Assembly: GCA_019009955.1 (NCBI GenBank)
Contig: CM032229.1
Location: 76,057,001-76,121,000 of the forward strand
Source: Riptortus pedestris
Taxonomy: Eukaryota > Arthropoda > Insecta > Hemiptera > Alydidae
Length of the DNA stretch: 64,000 bases
Reading direction: 5' to 3'
The position numbers were made by a program, and so were the translations under genes. Shown here piece after piece: positions 47,290 through 59,161 of this stretch (positions are counted from its first letter, which is position 1; every line of letters starts with the position of its first letter). The notes under the pieces were generated by a model that saw nothing but the letters and a program-made list of their open reading frames with translations, did not search any database and was not told the DNA's origin.

Positions 47290-49395
47290 CAGTGAACATT
47301 TTGGCCACAGAGTCTATAGAAGACGTTGATCTACAGTTCTGAATATAAAACTGTGTAACGGATTAGTCAAAGCCTCTGAAAAATGTTGGGGACGATTACT
47401 TTAACAGGATTAGTTGTGAGACCCTAAAAGGTTTTTCGAAAACATTATTAGGAACTTATTTCTAAACTTCTCAAATCCTGGAGTTTTATTAACTATAGTG
47501 CGACAGAGTATTTATATTAACTCGTTTAATTCAACGGGCCTTTCCATCTCGGAATTAATATTCAACGGACTTGCGTATGAGACAGGCCACTAGTAAAGAA
47601 AACTTCCTAAATGATAAATGCGTTCCTCCTGATGAACATCATTGATAAACTGAGAAACAATCTTGTTTTAAGGGTTTTTGTTAAAGAGGAAACTCTTTTG
47701 CTTCTTTCACGTTTATAAAGCTCATATTTGACTGTAAGTATAGATATGGCATTGTAAGCTTAAAGTTATTTTTGCGAGAAATATTTAGGAATTTAAATGT
47801 ACGCCTGGAGACTAAAGAATATTACCGATGGAAGCCTGTGGAGTGATAAGCAAAGAGGATTATAGCTATTTGATTCAGAATATCTACCTCGATGCGCTAC
47901 CATTCTTATCAGTTTATACAGCTGTGACATTGAATGATCCTCAGTCGGGATTTCTTTCTGATAGTGTGATTGTGTTAATTGTTCAAGGATTTATTATTGT
48001 TATGGATTAATAACTTGCTTCATCATTTTTGGACTAATTGAGTTTGGATAATAAAGGCTAGAGTCGTTTTGTGTCATACTTTCATATTAAAAGTTATTGG
48101 CTCATAAAGGTATTGTGAGAAAAAGGTGTTCTCCCTTCAGCAAAATCAAGTGTTTCTATTAGAGTGTTTCCAGAAATTAAACATTTATCACATAGAGAAC
48201 AGCCTTTTGTCGATGATATTAGATGTCTATTTAAATCGGAAAGTGAATGTCCAATTAAATGACTAAAATTACAATAAGAGCAAAACTCAAAAACGTTTCC
48301 CGCTGCGTATATATTAGTCTTTTAATTTTCTTATTCTATAGGATGATAAATGATACTTATGTATTTATTAGTACTCTTTCAGTGTCCGGAATTCCTACAT
48401 TAAAATATTTACCCTAACCACCACTAACAACCCTATGTTAATAATCCTGAAACTAATTTTACTGCTAACGTTCATGTCATACAGGAAAAAATATCAAATA
48501 TCTTCAAACACTAAAAATATTCCTGATTTATAATGATTTTTTAAACAAGTACATGATTAACTCTTTCAGTAGCTCCCTTTTCAAATAAAACAATTTTTAA
48601 GCTTCATTAGACTCACTCTCAATAAGCCCAATCAACGTAAAATAAAATTTATAATATTTTATATTTCAATCTATAATATCGCATATTCGCTAGCGAAATC
48701 GTGTTGAAGAAGATCACTGCTGTTGTAGGTAAAGTTGTATTATCATTTTATAAGCCCAAATGAAAATTCAACATACATTATCTTTCTCCGGCAAGTTAGT
48801 TATACGGAAATAGCTAGTAGTCCTACTGTAATGTGCCATTAAAGTTAACAGATCTTGAAGAAATAATCAGAAATCAGAAAAGTTCCCTTGTAAATAAAAT
48901 TATTCATAAATAGTGAGCACTATAGCTCTATAAATCTATACGATGTAAAAGGGTAGTATTAACAAATTAAATGAGTACTTAGGAATACCTACTTAGGAAT
49001 TAACTCTAAATCAAGTAAGTAAGAACGATAATTAGTAGAACATGTATTTACCTCTGCAAACGAGGCCTGTGTGTGATGAAGCGTTGATTATAACTAACTA
49101 GTACTGAATCTGTACTAAACTGAAACTTCGTAGGAAGTAGTAGGGAAGTTTTAAGTGGTAAGTTTAGGACTTAAAACACCGCTAAGCCTATAAATACTAG
49201 AACTTTTCCGCGTCCCACAACTTATATCATTCTAATTCCCTGAACCTATAAAATCTAGACGAAATAATAATAATCGACTTTTCATTTTTTTTCTATTTTA
49301 ACTACTAGCTTTTCAATTTTATTTAGATTTTCCCCACGAAACAACGATACTTGAACTATTGTTATTGCATTGTTGGATTTGTTCAAATCAACTCA
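47290..49395. other. anonymous AT-rich DNA
   Basis: No gene is recognised. The frame at 47828-48010 encodes 60 residues with no motif. Confidence 0.45.
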
Positions 49396-49401
49396 TAATG
49401 C

Positions 49402-50838
49402 TTCTGGTTGATTGTCTGCCTGTATTACCTGGCAGGTAAAAAGCGCCATATAATTAAGTGCATTCCAAATTCGTGAATATATATATTACTACTATCCTCA
49501 ATGAGCTCAGTGACAAAACCTAAATGGGGCGCCAATTTTCAGTCAGGTGAGATATGTACGTTTTTACAGAGTACACGCCTTTTCGAAAGGCTAAAAACGT
49601 AAAAATATTAACTAATTGGCCATTATTAGAGTAGAGGAAAATATTTAGAATAAAAATTTACGTTACTTTCCCAAAAATACTAATTGTATATCATTTTTCA
49701 ATCCCGTGCATAATAACGGATGCTATTTTCTATTTTCGAAATTGGTTTTCAATGATTCTAGTAGATTACAAAAACGACCTCAGGGAAAGTGTGCGTGTGT
49801 ATATGTATATAAACGTAATTACCTGGAAGAATTTTGAAAAACTAAATAAATAAACTCGCGGACAAAAAAAACGGCGCACCTACATTTTTAATCATAATAC
49901 TACATTTATCAGTGATCAGTCGTGCTACTGGTTTTATCATGACGCTATATGTACCTTGACACTTTCTAGTCAATAATCCGAAGTGGTATTAGGATCCCAA
50001 AGAATTATTTTGGAGATAAGACTGCTGAATTCTGTAATCCACGTTTCATTAGTACACGTCTGGTTCTGACAGTTCGGCGGTGATTCAAGCTAGAGGGGGT
50101 AACACACGGTACTAAACCGAGGTAAAAGAAATTCCCATAATTTTTGTTTTGAAATCGTACAAAAATTTTTTTATTTTGTTGTTTTACCAAAATTACTTTT
50201 TGTGTATTAAATTTTATTGTGCGCTTACTTCATTTGTTTTTTTTGTTTTTCTCTATTTTACCCAGTACCTATATAAATTCTTAGATAAAATAATAAATAA
50301 AAAAAAAAATCGGTATGATTTTTGGTATACTTAGTTGAGAAATTGTAGACGAAAATGTAGGTGCGCCGTTTTTTTTGTCCGCGAGCTTATTTATTTAGTT
50401 TTTCAAAATTCTTCCAGGTAATTACGTTTATATACATATACACACGCATACTTTCCCTGAGGTCGTTTTTGTAATCTACTAGAATCATTGAAAACCAATT
50501 TCGAAAATAGAAAATAGCATCCGTTATTATGCACGGGATTGAAAAATGATATACAATTAGTATTTTTGGGAAAGTAACGTAAATTTTTATTCTAAATATT
50601 TTCCTCTACTCTAATAATGGCCAATTAGTTAATATTTTTACGTTTTTAGCCTTTCGAAAAGGCGTGTACTCTGTAAAAACGTACATATCTCACCTGACTG
50701 AAAATTGGCGCCCCATTTAGGTTTTTTCACTGAGCTCATTGAGGATAGTAGTAATATATATATTCACGAATTTGGAATGCACTTAATTATATGGCGCTTT
50801 TTACCTGCCAGGTAATACAGGCAGACAATCAACCAGAA
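49402..50838. mobile_element. long-TIR (foldback) element with ~487-bp arms
   Basis: The left arm (49402-49888) and right arm (about 50353-50838) are inverted copies with only a few differences seen by eye. Both begin TTCTGGTTGATTGTCTGCCT at the outer edge and end near GGCGCACCTACATTTT at the inner edge. The 460-bp centre has short frames on both strands (50005-50190 minus, 50149-50334 plus) without a recognised domain. No clear target-site duplication is visible. The high arm identity implies a recent origin or gene conversion between arms. Confidence 0.85.
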
Positions 50839-50839
50839 C

Positions 50840-51347
50840 AATTAAAGAACAAGCTCAATCAACGTGAAACTGTGCTAAATAAGAACATATTTCATGCCCA
50901 CAAAATAAATTTCCCCTTTTCATTGAACCGGATTTGAACGTACAATATTTTATCAGATATTGGCGGGGAGAGTTCGCGCGGTCGGTAGCCTATCGGGAAA
51001 AGTAATTAATATTCTGTCTTTAGGGAAGTTTTAATAGATGGCTGGTCAGCTTCCTTCTCTCTCCAACCCTAATGGCACCCGTTATTTTTCAGCAAATCAT
51101 TAACGCAACGGTCCTCTTTTGCTAATAGCTCCGATAGGACATTGACGAACTTTCATTGTTCTGTATTTTACAACAATATATAAAGTTCAGAGCTTTTCAG
51201 AGAGAACATACTATATTCTTCAGCTAAGGTCGGAGCATTATGCCACCTATTGTCTCCAAGGTCTTTAATGAATAAGTATTTTGTTTGATTCTGTAACCTC
51301 ATTATAAAAATCTGAACAAAGCATACATAAACACACACGCACACACA

Positions 51348-51402
<55 letters not shown>

Positions 51403-51850
51403 TTACTTTTAAAAAAAACAGTGTCGTGAGAGGAATAGCTGATTTCCATTTTGGGAAAGATACTAAGAATTTGCTTTTTTCTACTGACATAACCCTATTT
51501 AAGATTCATTAAAGACAAGTTAAATTTTACTTTAATATTTCAATGATGTTAACAAATTTCAATTCTGTGACATTTTATAAATTAAAACAACCGGAGAGAC
51601 TTGGCCTGCATTGTGGTTTTCCTAGTGTTTACAATGTCCTCTGACATATTAAATCCTTGCGGAGGAGAAGGCTTACCCATTACTCTTTGTTTAGCCGTTC
51701 CTCTACCGTCCAACACCCCAACACTTAACTAGAGAGAGTGGCCATAATTATGTCATTGGATGTGCGTTATATTTTCAAAAACGTATTAAAGCGTCTTGTT
51801 AAACAACATTCATTATTATCCCTAGACCGGGAATTCAAATGTGATTTGTT
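50840..51850. other. anonymous DNA with (CA)n(TA)n(CA)n at 51331-51402
   Basis: A compound microsatellite occupies about 51331-51402, and minus-strand frames across it encode only repeats. Near 51698 is the GTTCCTCTACCGTCCAACA block related to 32062. No gene is recognised. Confidence 0.6.
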
Positions 51851-52552
51851 AGTACCTACGAGCAGAGTTGGGCAGTAATTAAATACTTTTGTAATTAACT
51901 ACTTTTTCAACTAATAAATACTAGTTATGTAATTGCAACTACAGTTACAAAAATGTAATTGGTAACTGTAGTTGCATTTTCTATGTTTCGCAATTACAGT
52001 AATTGTAGTTGGTATTCATAAATCGAACTACTAGTTGAATTAAAAAGTAGTAATAAAAATAATTACAATTAGTTGTTGTAATTGTAACTGTAGTTGTTGA
52101 GTAATAACTACAACTACATATAGATCAGCTGTTTTTTACGTTCCAAAGAGCGAGCATATTTTGATCAACTCTATATAAATATTTACATTCGTGGTGGTGA
52201 TGAATGGATCATCTGAGATTAGCCATGTTCAATTGGTGCAAAGAATATGTGAGACAGAATATGTCAGAATAACTGAAGGTGGACGCTCTTATGACTACAT
52301 TCTCTTGTTCCAACGATCGCCTCTTGTCGCTCTCGCGCAGGGCACTCCAGTCTGCCTTCTATATCCTTCACCAATCCTCGGCGATGAAAAGATTTTTGAA
52401 ACAAATACAATGTTTGGCAGTGAAAGTGAGGACGAGAACTGCTTTTTTTTTTTTTTTTTGTGCAAAGCAGGCAGAAGAGAGATTATTTTCTTTTGCCGCG
52501 ATGGCAAACGCACCAAAATCAAATAGCCTGTCTTACAAAAATTCTGAGTTAA

Positions 52553-53489
52553 CCCTTCACAGACAAGGAATATGAAAATTACATTGCAGGCAAGCTGGGT
52601 CACGGGTGACCCAGCCATATTTATAGCACATTTTTTTTTCATTTTAACAAAAAAAATATTCCAGTTGTTGTTTTTTTTATATAAAAAAAGAAAGTATAGT
52701 TTGAAAAATTTATTTTATTTAGCAATATACATAATATGATAAAAATACAAAAACTTACATTAGTAGGAACTATACTTAAATTAGTAGGAACGTAGAGTTC
52801 CAGACCTTTGGTATCCGTATAGGATAAAAGATAAAAATTAAACGAGTAAACTCCTAGAAGGGAAAAAATAAAAAATTTCCAGCTATAAAAGACGAGAAAA
52901 TTTAATAAAATCTTAGTGATTAAATAATTTTTAGTAAGTTATCAGTCTTCCATTTCATCCGGCAGTCGAGCAATAATTTTTCCTACTCTGAACAGTCAAA
53001 AACATTCCAGAACAAAATAAATAGTTTAAACTCTTACAGAAAAAATATATATAAAAAAATACTCTACAGAAAAAAGAATAAGAAAATATGAGGGATAAAA
53101 AATCAAAAAAAGGGAATAAACTCTTAGTAATGAAAGTTCACTAATACTTCAAACTCAGAACAATCTAACAATCTTCTATTTCTTCATCTTCTTCAGGTGA
53201 GACTCTGGTAATGCATCGAGAACAAATACTTAGCCTATGCTCAGCACATAGGCTGCGATTACAATGAGCGCAGTTTGATGTACCCTTACGATCTCTTGAT
53301 TTTTCACAAAAAGCACACCGACGTCTTGAAGTGCTGGGTCTAGGCTGATTCTCAATTTCTTTTTCATCAACTCTCGGAAGGAGGCGAGGGGTACCGTGCA
53401 CTCCCCCTCCCCTCCTTCCCTTACTTTACTCAGAATATTATTTTTACCAACCTCTGGGTCACCGGCGACCCAGCCTTGCCTGTGAAGGG
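52553..53489 (-). mobile_element. piggyBac derivative (937 bp) nested in hAT
   Basis: TTAA flanks both sides (52549-52552 and 53490-53493). Terminal inverted repeats of 16 bp begin CCCTTCACAGACAAGG, matching the other end at 15 of 16 positions. Just inside each end lies a palindrome-like GGGTCAC/GTGACCC block (52591-52611 and 53454-53474). Only the C-terminal part of a transposase remains. The TIR sequence differs from the piggyBac at 43073, so it belongs to a different family. Confidence 0.93.
53165..53401 (-). pseudogene. piggyBac transposase C-terminal zinc ribbon
   Basis: The 78-codon frame contains RRRCAFCEKSRDRKGTSNC, AHCNRSLCAEH and ICSRC: paired Cys/His ligands of the zinc ribbon found at the end of many piggyBac transposases. 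An acidic tail and stop follow. The upstream part of the protein is gone: sequence before the apparent Met (to 53489) is the element's end. The ribbon reads through intact with all visible ligands. Confidence 0.85.
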
Positions 53490-54219
53490 TTAAGACTAAT
53501 TTTAATGGCTAATTTGTTTAAATTTTAAAGTTTAAAAGTATTATTTAATTTCATTCGACTCGGGAAAATATTAAAAGGAAGTAACTTATTATTTTCGTTA
53601 GTTTTCATTTATTTGCATTAAAATTATTTTCTGTTATTATAATAATGTACTATATGTAATTTAATAAACTTTTGAATATAAAGACGTTGGATGTAGATAT
53701 TTCTTAACAGCCTCAACTACTTCAGTCAGTGTTTCACACAATATTTTAAAGTAACTACCCAAGTAACTGTAGTTGCAACTACAACTACAGTTACAATTAC
53801 TAACTGTAGTTGTTTTTGGAACTACTGATTTTCTCAACTACTAACTGTAGTTGAGAAATTTCAATTACAATTACTTTAGCTGAAAAATGTAGTTGTCCAT
53901 TACCAATTACTAATTACACTAGTAGTTGTAATTGTAACTATATTTCAACTAATGTAGTTATAACTTGTAATTATAATTACAATTTTGCCCAACTCTGCCT
54001 ACGAGTAACTAGAGCAAAGAACTCAATGAATTCTTTCTAATGAAAAATCCATTGTTTTGTCACTGTTGTAGAGAGATTATGTTTTCTGAAATGGCACAGT
54101 CCATACATTGCAGCGCAGTCTACGTCAGTAGGCATTGACTTTGTTCATCAATAACATTTCAATCTTCATTTTAACAGATTCCTTATTTTTCTGTATTAGA
54201 ATCAATGCAAACTTCACTT

Positions 54220-54338
54220 GTTAGCAGATTTCCCTTAAGGGCTATTGAGGTCGTATTCATGACGCGATTTTTGAAAAATGTCTTCAAATGTTCATCGATC
54301 CTACCCAGGAGATGACGAAAATGAGGTCCGTTCAAAAT

Positions 54339-54417
<79 letters not shown>

Positions 54418-54880
54418 CTATTCACGCTCTAGTGGTCGCAATTTTTGTTTGTTCGTTACCAAACTCGATATTTAAACGTTTTATGCAAAAAGACAGATCA
54501 AGTTCGTTAATGGCTGGAATCAGACCAGAGGGAGGGGGGTTTAGTGGGGGGATTTTCGAAAATTCGAAATATCTCCGTTACCATACGTCGGATCAAAAAA
54601 TTGTGTTGAACCAATTTTATTGCAAATTAAATTTACTATACATATTGTTCTATACATTTATTCTCTATCTTGAATATTGACCGAGATATTTGCATTTTTA
54701 TTATATTTGGGCCGATAAGGGATGACTGTTTCCCGCGAAAAGCTAGTTCGGCCCTTTGCCGCAACTGTTCGGCTCTTGTATGGAGATTTTCCTATTGTAT
54801 AACTTCACGTGGGAAAACTGCTTAGTTTACGCAGCCGCTGCGTGACGGAGTTTACTATTTAAAAAGTGTATACTAGTTGC
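54220..54880 (+). repeat. family M, most complete copy
   Basis: The order is TTAGCAGATTTCCCTTAAGG, CTATTGAGGTCGT, CATCGATCCTACCCAGGAGA, GAGGTCCGTTCAAAATTA, (TA)n at 54338-54412, CTCTAGTGGTCGCAATTTTT, GTTCGTTAATGGCTGGAATC, a G-rich GGGAGGGGGGTTTAGTGG, CTCCGTTACCATACGTCGG, GGGCCGATAAGGGATGAC and a right end GCTTAGTTTACGCAGCCGCT followed by GCGTGACGGA. Two overlapping frames across it contain an IYIY repeat and are artefacts. Confidence 0.8.
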
Positions 54881-55306
54881 ACTTTTAGCAAAGGTTGTAA
54901 CCACCAATAAAGTGTATGTATGTTTATCATTGCCTAGGCTCATATTTGATGTTCCACTAGCTACCTAAAGGACCCTTTTGTGAAATGGTTCGGTACATTG
55001 TACACGTTTCTGCTATATTTGTTATTAAAATTCTAAAATATTACTTCAGATTTTTTGTGAGCTTTGCAATACTTTTGCAATAAGCTTTACTAATTGGTCT
55101 ACTGAAGTTTTATACAGTCCCTCACTTTAGTCACCTTCACAACTTTGACACACTTTCATAATGCCGATAACGAAGTCAACGTCGCCTGTTATTTAATTTA
55201 GGTCTAAATAATGAACATTATATACAGTAATGCTGATTAATTATATTTTTATTCCCAATGTCAAGAGGAAGAAATAAATCTTAATGGAGAATTTGAACGC
55301 AATAAA
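54881..55306. other. anonymous spacer in the family M cluster
   Basis: No gene or repeat is recognised between two family M copies. Confidence 0.4.
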
Positions 55307-55307
55307 A

Positions 55308-56103
55308 AAAAAGTCCATCACGCAGGGGCTGCCTAAACAAAGCAGATTCCCGAATGTTTACAATAGATAAATATAGATTCAGGTAACACTACCGTGAATG
55401 TCAAATGAATAAATAAAACGGCAATTTTCTGGTCTATTTACAACACAAGTTAAAAATCTCTAAAACTAAAAGCGGCTGAATTGTAAACAAGGAGGCCAGG
55501 CAACCTTGTAGCGCTGTAGAGATAGACCGGTAAGACAAACAGTTTATTAAATATATCTGAATATAAAATATTACTTTTATTGAAAACAATTTATTAAAGT
55601 GAGTGCTGTAATTTGTAAGAATCAGTTTCATCTCAATCACACAAATTTTAGTAATCCGAGAACAAAAGAAATGGGGGAGATGTCAAAAGAACGTATTTGT
55701 ATATACCTCACAAAGTAAAAGTTCAATGAAAACAAAATTTTGTATTTAACGTTGTAATGAAGTGGTTCATGAAATAACAGCTTATTGTCAATATGCCATG
55801 AGTAGGAGTGGGGGTGTGCTGAAGGCTGAAAATTGAAAAAAGGAAATATCTCGGCTAATATTCTGAATAGAGAATAAATGTATATTACAATATTTAAAGT
55901 AAATGTAATTTGCAATACAATTGCTTCTGTGAAATGTTTCGATCTGACGTATAGTAACAGAGATAATTCCAATTTTCGAAATTTCTCCCCTCTAAACCCC
56001 CCCCCCCCCTTGTCCGATTTCAGTCGTTAACAATTTCGAAAATCGTGTCGTTATTACGACCTCAACAGTTGATTTCCCTTCAGGGAAATTTTCTAAAAGA
56101 TTC
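55308..56103 (-). repeat. family M, copy lacking the microsatellite
   Basis: It begins AAAAGTCCATCACGCAGGGG and has TCCGATTTCAGTCGTTAACA joined directly to TCGAAAATCGTGTCGTTATT. The (TA)n tract and its flanks are deleted. It ends in TTTCCCTTCAGGGAAATTTTCTAAAA. An unrelated segment of about 450 bp (about 55400-55790), with two minus-strand frames of no motif, sits in its left half. Confidence 0.65.
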
Positions 56104-56351
56104 CGGACAATAATTGAAGAATATAATTTTACTTATATTTCAAGCTTAGGACAATTTACTTATAACTAATCTAATCGAGAGTCAGAATTTTCGGAATTGG
56201 AGTGAGTCGCTGCACATTTTATTTGGAAATGAAAAGTCGTCCAACTATTGAATAAATCGTAATTATATCTAGATAATATTAAACCTCACTTAAAGGCTGT
56301 TTTTTTTCGAAACGTAGCGGAGAAAGCACATTGTTAAAAGTTGATCATAAG

Positions 56352-56988
56352 ATATAAAAAAGTCCGTCTCGCAGAGGCTGCGTAAACTAAGCAGATTTCC
56401 CTCCTGAAGTTTAGCAATAGATAAATCTACATACTGGTAACACAACAACACCGTAAATAAATACAAACGGAAATAAGAAATGTTTCATCCAATTTCTCAA
56501 TAACCTGCCGACTGGAAGCATTTGGATAGAACTATAAAAACAAACGGGTCTGCCCGCCTCACACCAGAAAGAAAAATACTAATGACGGCAGTAGTGAGGA
56601 ATCTCTAAACCTATTCACGAGGGATGAATAGTTACGGAAACGCCGCACTAGCTCTCGACGGAATGTCCCGAACATATCCGACTTCTGCCGACCACACACA
56701 CAATACAAATGCAAATATCTTGTTTAATATTCAAGATACAGAATAAATGTATAGAAGAATATTTATAGTAAATTTAATTTGCAATAAGATTCTCTCTATA
56801 CAATTTTTTGATTGACGCATAACAACGGAGATATGTTGAATTTTCAAAAATCCCCTCCTCTAAACCCCCCCCTCCCACTGGTCCGATTTCAGCCATTAAC
56901 GAACTTGATCTTTCTTTTTACATAGAACGATTAAATATGAAGTTTTGTAACGATCAAACAAAAATTGCGACCGCTAGAGCGTTAACAG

Positions 56989-57046
<58 letters not shown>

Positions 57047-57166
57047 GATCGGACCTCATTTTCGTCATCTCCTGGGTAGGATCGATGGACATTTGAGGAA
57101 ATTTTTGCAAAACTCGCACGACCTCATCAGCTGATTTCCCTTAAGGGAAATCTGCTAAAAATTGCC
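56352..57166 (-). repeat. family M, copy with extra ~230-bp segment
   Basis: The left end is AAAAGTCCGTCTCGCAGAGG plus CTGCGTAAACTAAGCAG. The middle has TCCGATTTCAGCCATTAACG and GCGACCGCTAGAGCGTTAAC. (TA)n spans about 56994-57041, and the end is GATTTCCCTTAAGGGAAATC followed by TGCTAAAA. A stretch at about 56466-56700 is not found in the other copies and may be an insertion. Confidence 0.75.
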
Positions 57167-57635
57167 AGCGAATTTACACACAGTTAGGCGAAATGACCCC
57201 ACGTGTGAGAAATATGGGGCAACATAAGTCAATACTTACGTCAGGGGTATAATACGTCACAGAGGTGGCTTTGTACGTCATACTTGTTTCTGGGAAGGGT
57301 TAGAAGTGGATTATGGGTGTAAAGGACGACAACAATGTCACTAGTCTCACCAAATCCAACTGGATCTCCTTCTCCTCCATTATACAATCCCTCACATTTA
57401 TTTCCACATAAACTCCTTTCAAAGGAATAAAAATATGTCTCTAAGCCTATAAATAATGAATTTTCTTAAAAATAATAATACATAACTTAACGTTTATCAA
57501 TAACCAACAAAGTTTTGTTTTAGCTCTTTAGAGTTTTAGTGCTCTTTCTAATTTAGCAGCTGTTCTGCAAATTTGTAGTCATCAACGAAAAAATAAAAAT
57601 GCATTTCTTATGCAGCAGTAAAAATATTTATTTTA
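57167..57635. other. anonymous spacer in the family M cluster
   Basis: Nothing recognisable is present. Confidence 0.4.
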
Positions 57636-57637
57636 CA

Positions 57638-57702
57638 CCAGATTTCCATTAAGGGAAATTAGCTTTTCAGCTTGTACTCATGTTTCGATTTCCAAACATA
57701 TA

Positions 57703-57739
<37 letters not shown>

Positions 57740-58215
57740 CATTATTATTTATATGTTTTGTCTATTACCACCCCTACGGTCGCAAATTTTGTTTGAACGT
57801 TTACTCATATGTAAAACTCGTTATTTAAGTAAAACTAAAGATCAAGATCGTAAATAGCTGAAATAGCTGAAATCGCAATTGTGAGGGGGGGGAGTATAAA
57901 GTGGAAACTTTTGAAAATTATAAATATTTCTGTTATTATACGTATCACCGAAACATTGCCTACAATCAATATAATTGCAAATGTAATTTCCTATACAAGT
58001 TGAGTTATCTCTTATTTATTTTGATTTTGTTATTTCTGACTTTTGAAAGGGCAAATCACCTTTGATGTGATGTACATAAATAAATAAATCCAAATGATAT
58101 ATCGATTTTTTCTCTATCTTGAATTAACGGAGTATTTACATTTTTAATTTTCAAAATTCAGGAAACCCTCCACTCCGGCTCATGTCATATGAATAATACT
58201 CTGTTATATCAATTT
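57638..58215 (+). repeat. family M, diverged copy
   Basis: CAGATTTCCATTAAGGGAAA marks the palindrome end. (TA)n lies at about 57703-57735, followed by CCCCTACGGTCGCAAATTTT, a GTGAGGGGGGG stretch and CAGGAAACCCTCCACTCC. The order matches the family, but divergence is higher than in the neighbours. Confidence 0.6.
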
Positions 58216-58254
58216 TATTCGGGGCTTAAATACCATGCATTGTTTTCATTTATC

Positions 58255-58650
58255 ATTTTTTATCGGAGGTACATGCAAATATGTGGCACCGTCATGTCAT
58301 CATGTAGTTTTTTGCGTTCGTAACTGGAAAATGTTTATTTGATCTTTGGCGTACTTGATACTTAGCCGATTAATGTAATACTTACGTTTATTACTAAACG
58401 GGGTTTTAGAGTGGGAGATTCGAAAGCTCAAATTTTCTCCAATATTATGAGTCTCATCGAAAAATGGCATAGTAGAAGTCTTGTTAAATTATTGGGGCAT
58501 TATAACTTTTGTCATATAGATTTTCTCATTTCACAAATATTCAGCAAGTTATTTGCACTTTACTCTACAGTGTTTAGTAAACCACCACACTACTCATAGG
58601 GTATACACTTAATAACATATCAACCTTCAGTAAACCCTGACTCCTACTTA
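58255..58650 (+). repeat. family M fragment
   Basis: GTACTTGATACTTAGCCGAT, AACGGGGTTTTAGAGTGGGA, GAGTCTCATCGAAAAATGGC and CAGTGTTTAGTAAACCACC resemble the right half of the family. The palindrome end and microsatellite are absent. The frame at 58411-58599 is within it and has no motif. Confidence 0.45.
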
Positions 58651-58656
58651 TGTCAT

Positions 58657-59108
58657 ATTAAAAAAGTCCGTCACGCAGGGGCTGTTAAACTAAGCAGATT
58701 TCCCACGTGAAGTTATATAGGACCAATAGGAAAATCTCCATACGAGAGCCAAACAGTTGCGGCAAAAGGCCGAACTAGCTTTTCGCGGGAAACCCCTTAT
58801 CCCTTATCGGCCCAAATTTAATAAAAATGCAAATATCTCGGTTAATATTCAAGATAGAGAGTAAATGTATAGAACACTATTTATAGTAAATTTAATTTGC
58901 AATAAGATTGGTTCTATACAATATTTTGATCCGACGTATGGTAACGGAGATAACTCGAATTTTAAAAATCCTCCCCTCTAAACCCCCCTCCCCTCCCACT
59001 AGTCCGATTTCAGCCATTAACGAACTTGATCTGTCTTTTTGCATAAAACGTTCAAATATCGAGTTTGGTAACGAACAAACAAAAATTGCGACCGCTAGAG
59101 CGTTAACA

Positions 59109-59161
<53 letters not shown>

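Larger units (their letters stand above)
52279..53528 (+). pseudogene. hAT transposase C-terminal remnant, split by piggyBac insertion
   Basis: The 98-codon frame from 52279 includes AEERLFSFAAMANAPKSNSL at about residues 65-84, the hallmark of the hAT C-terminal dimerisation domain (family core ERLFS...P). Upstream is a 16-17 base poly(T) run and no recognisable catalytic region. At TTAA (52549-52552) the frame enters the piggyBac derivative. After the second TTAA (53490-53493) the same frame continues for about a dozen codons (LRLILMANLFKF) to a stop at 53526-53528. The insertion therefore hit the last codons of the transposase. The rest of the gene is missing, so the remnant cannot work. 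Confidence 0.85.
51855..54005 (+). mobile_element. hAT transposon with 8-bp target-site duplication, interrupted by piggyBac
   Basis: CCTACGAG occurs on both sides (51855-51862 and 53998-54005), a perfect 8-bp duplication as hAT elements make. The element (51863-53997) has 12-bp terminal inverted repeats, CAGAGTTGGGCA and its complement. Each end carries some 250 bp packed with AACTACAGTTAC/GTAACTGTAGTTG motifs in both orientations, the sort of subterminal repeats hAT transposases bind. The interior holds a C-terminal transposase remnant split by a 937-bp piggyBac derivative. Without that insert the hAT copy would be about 1.2 kb, so it was already deleted. Confidence 0.93.

Noticed and set aside
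47828..48010. 60-codon frame with balanced composition
   Set aside because: No motif, no splice-site context I can support, and length within chance expectation for this much DNA.
50005..50190. Possible Tc1-like transposase fragment in the centre of the foldback element
   Set aside because: The 61 residues have no helix-turn-helix or DDE motif I can point to. The resemblance is too weak to support a call.
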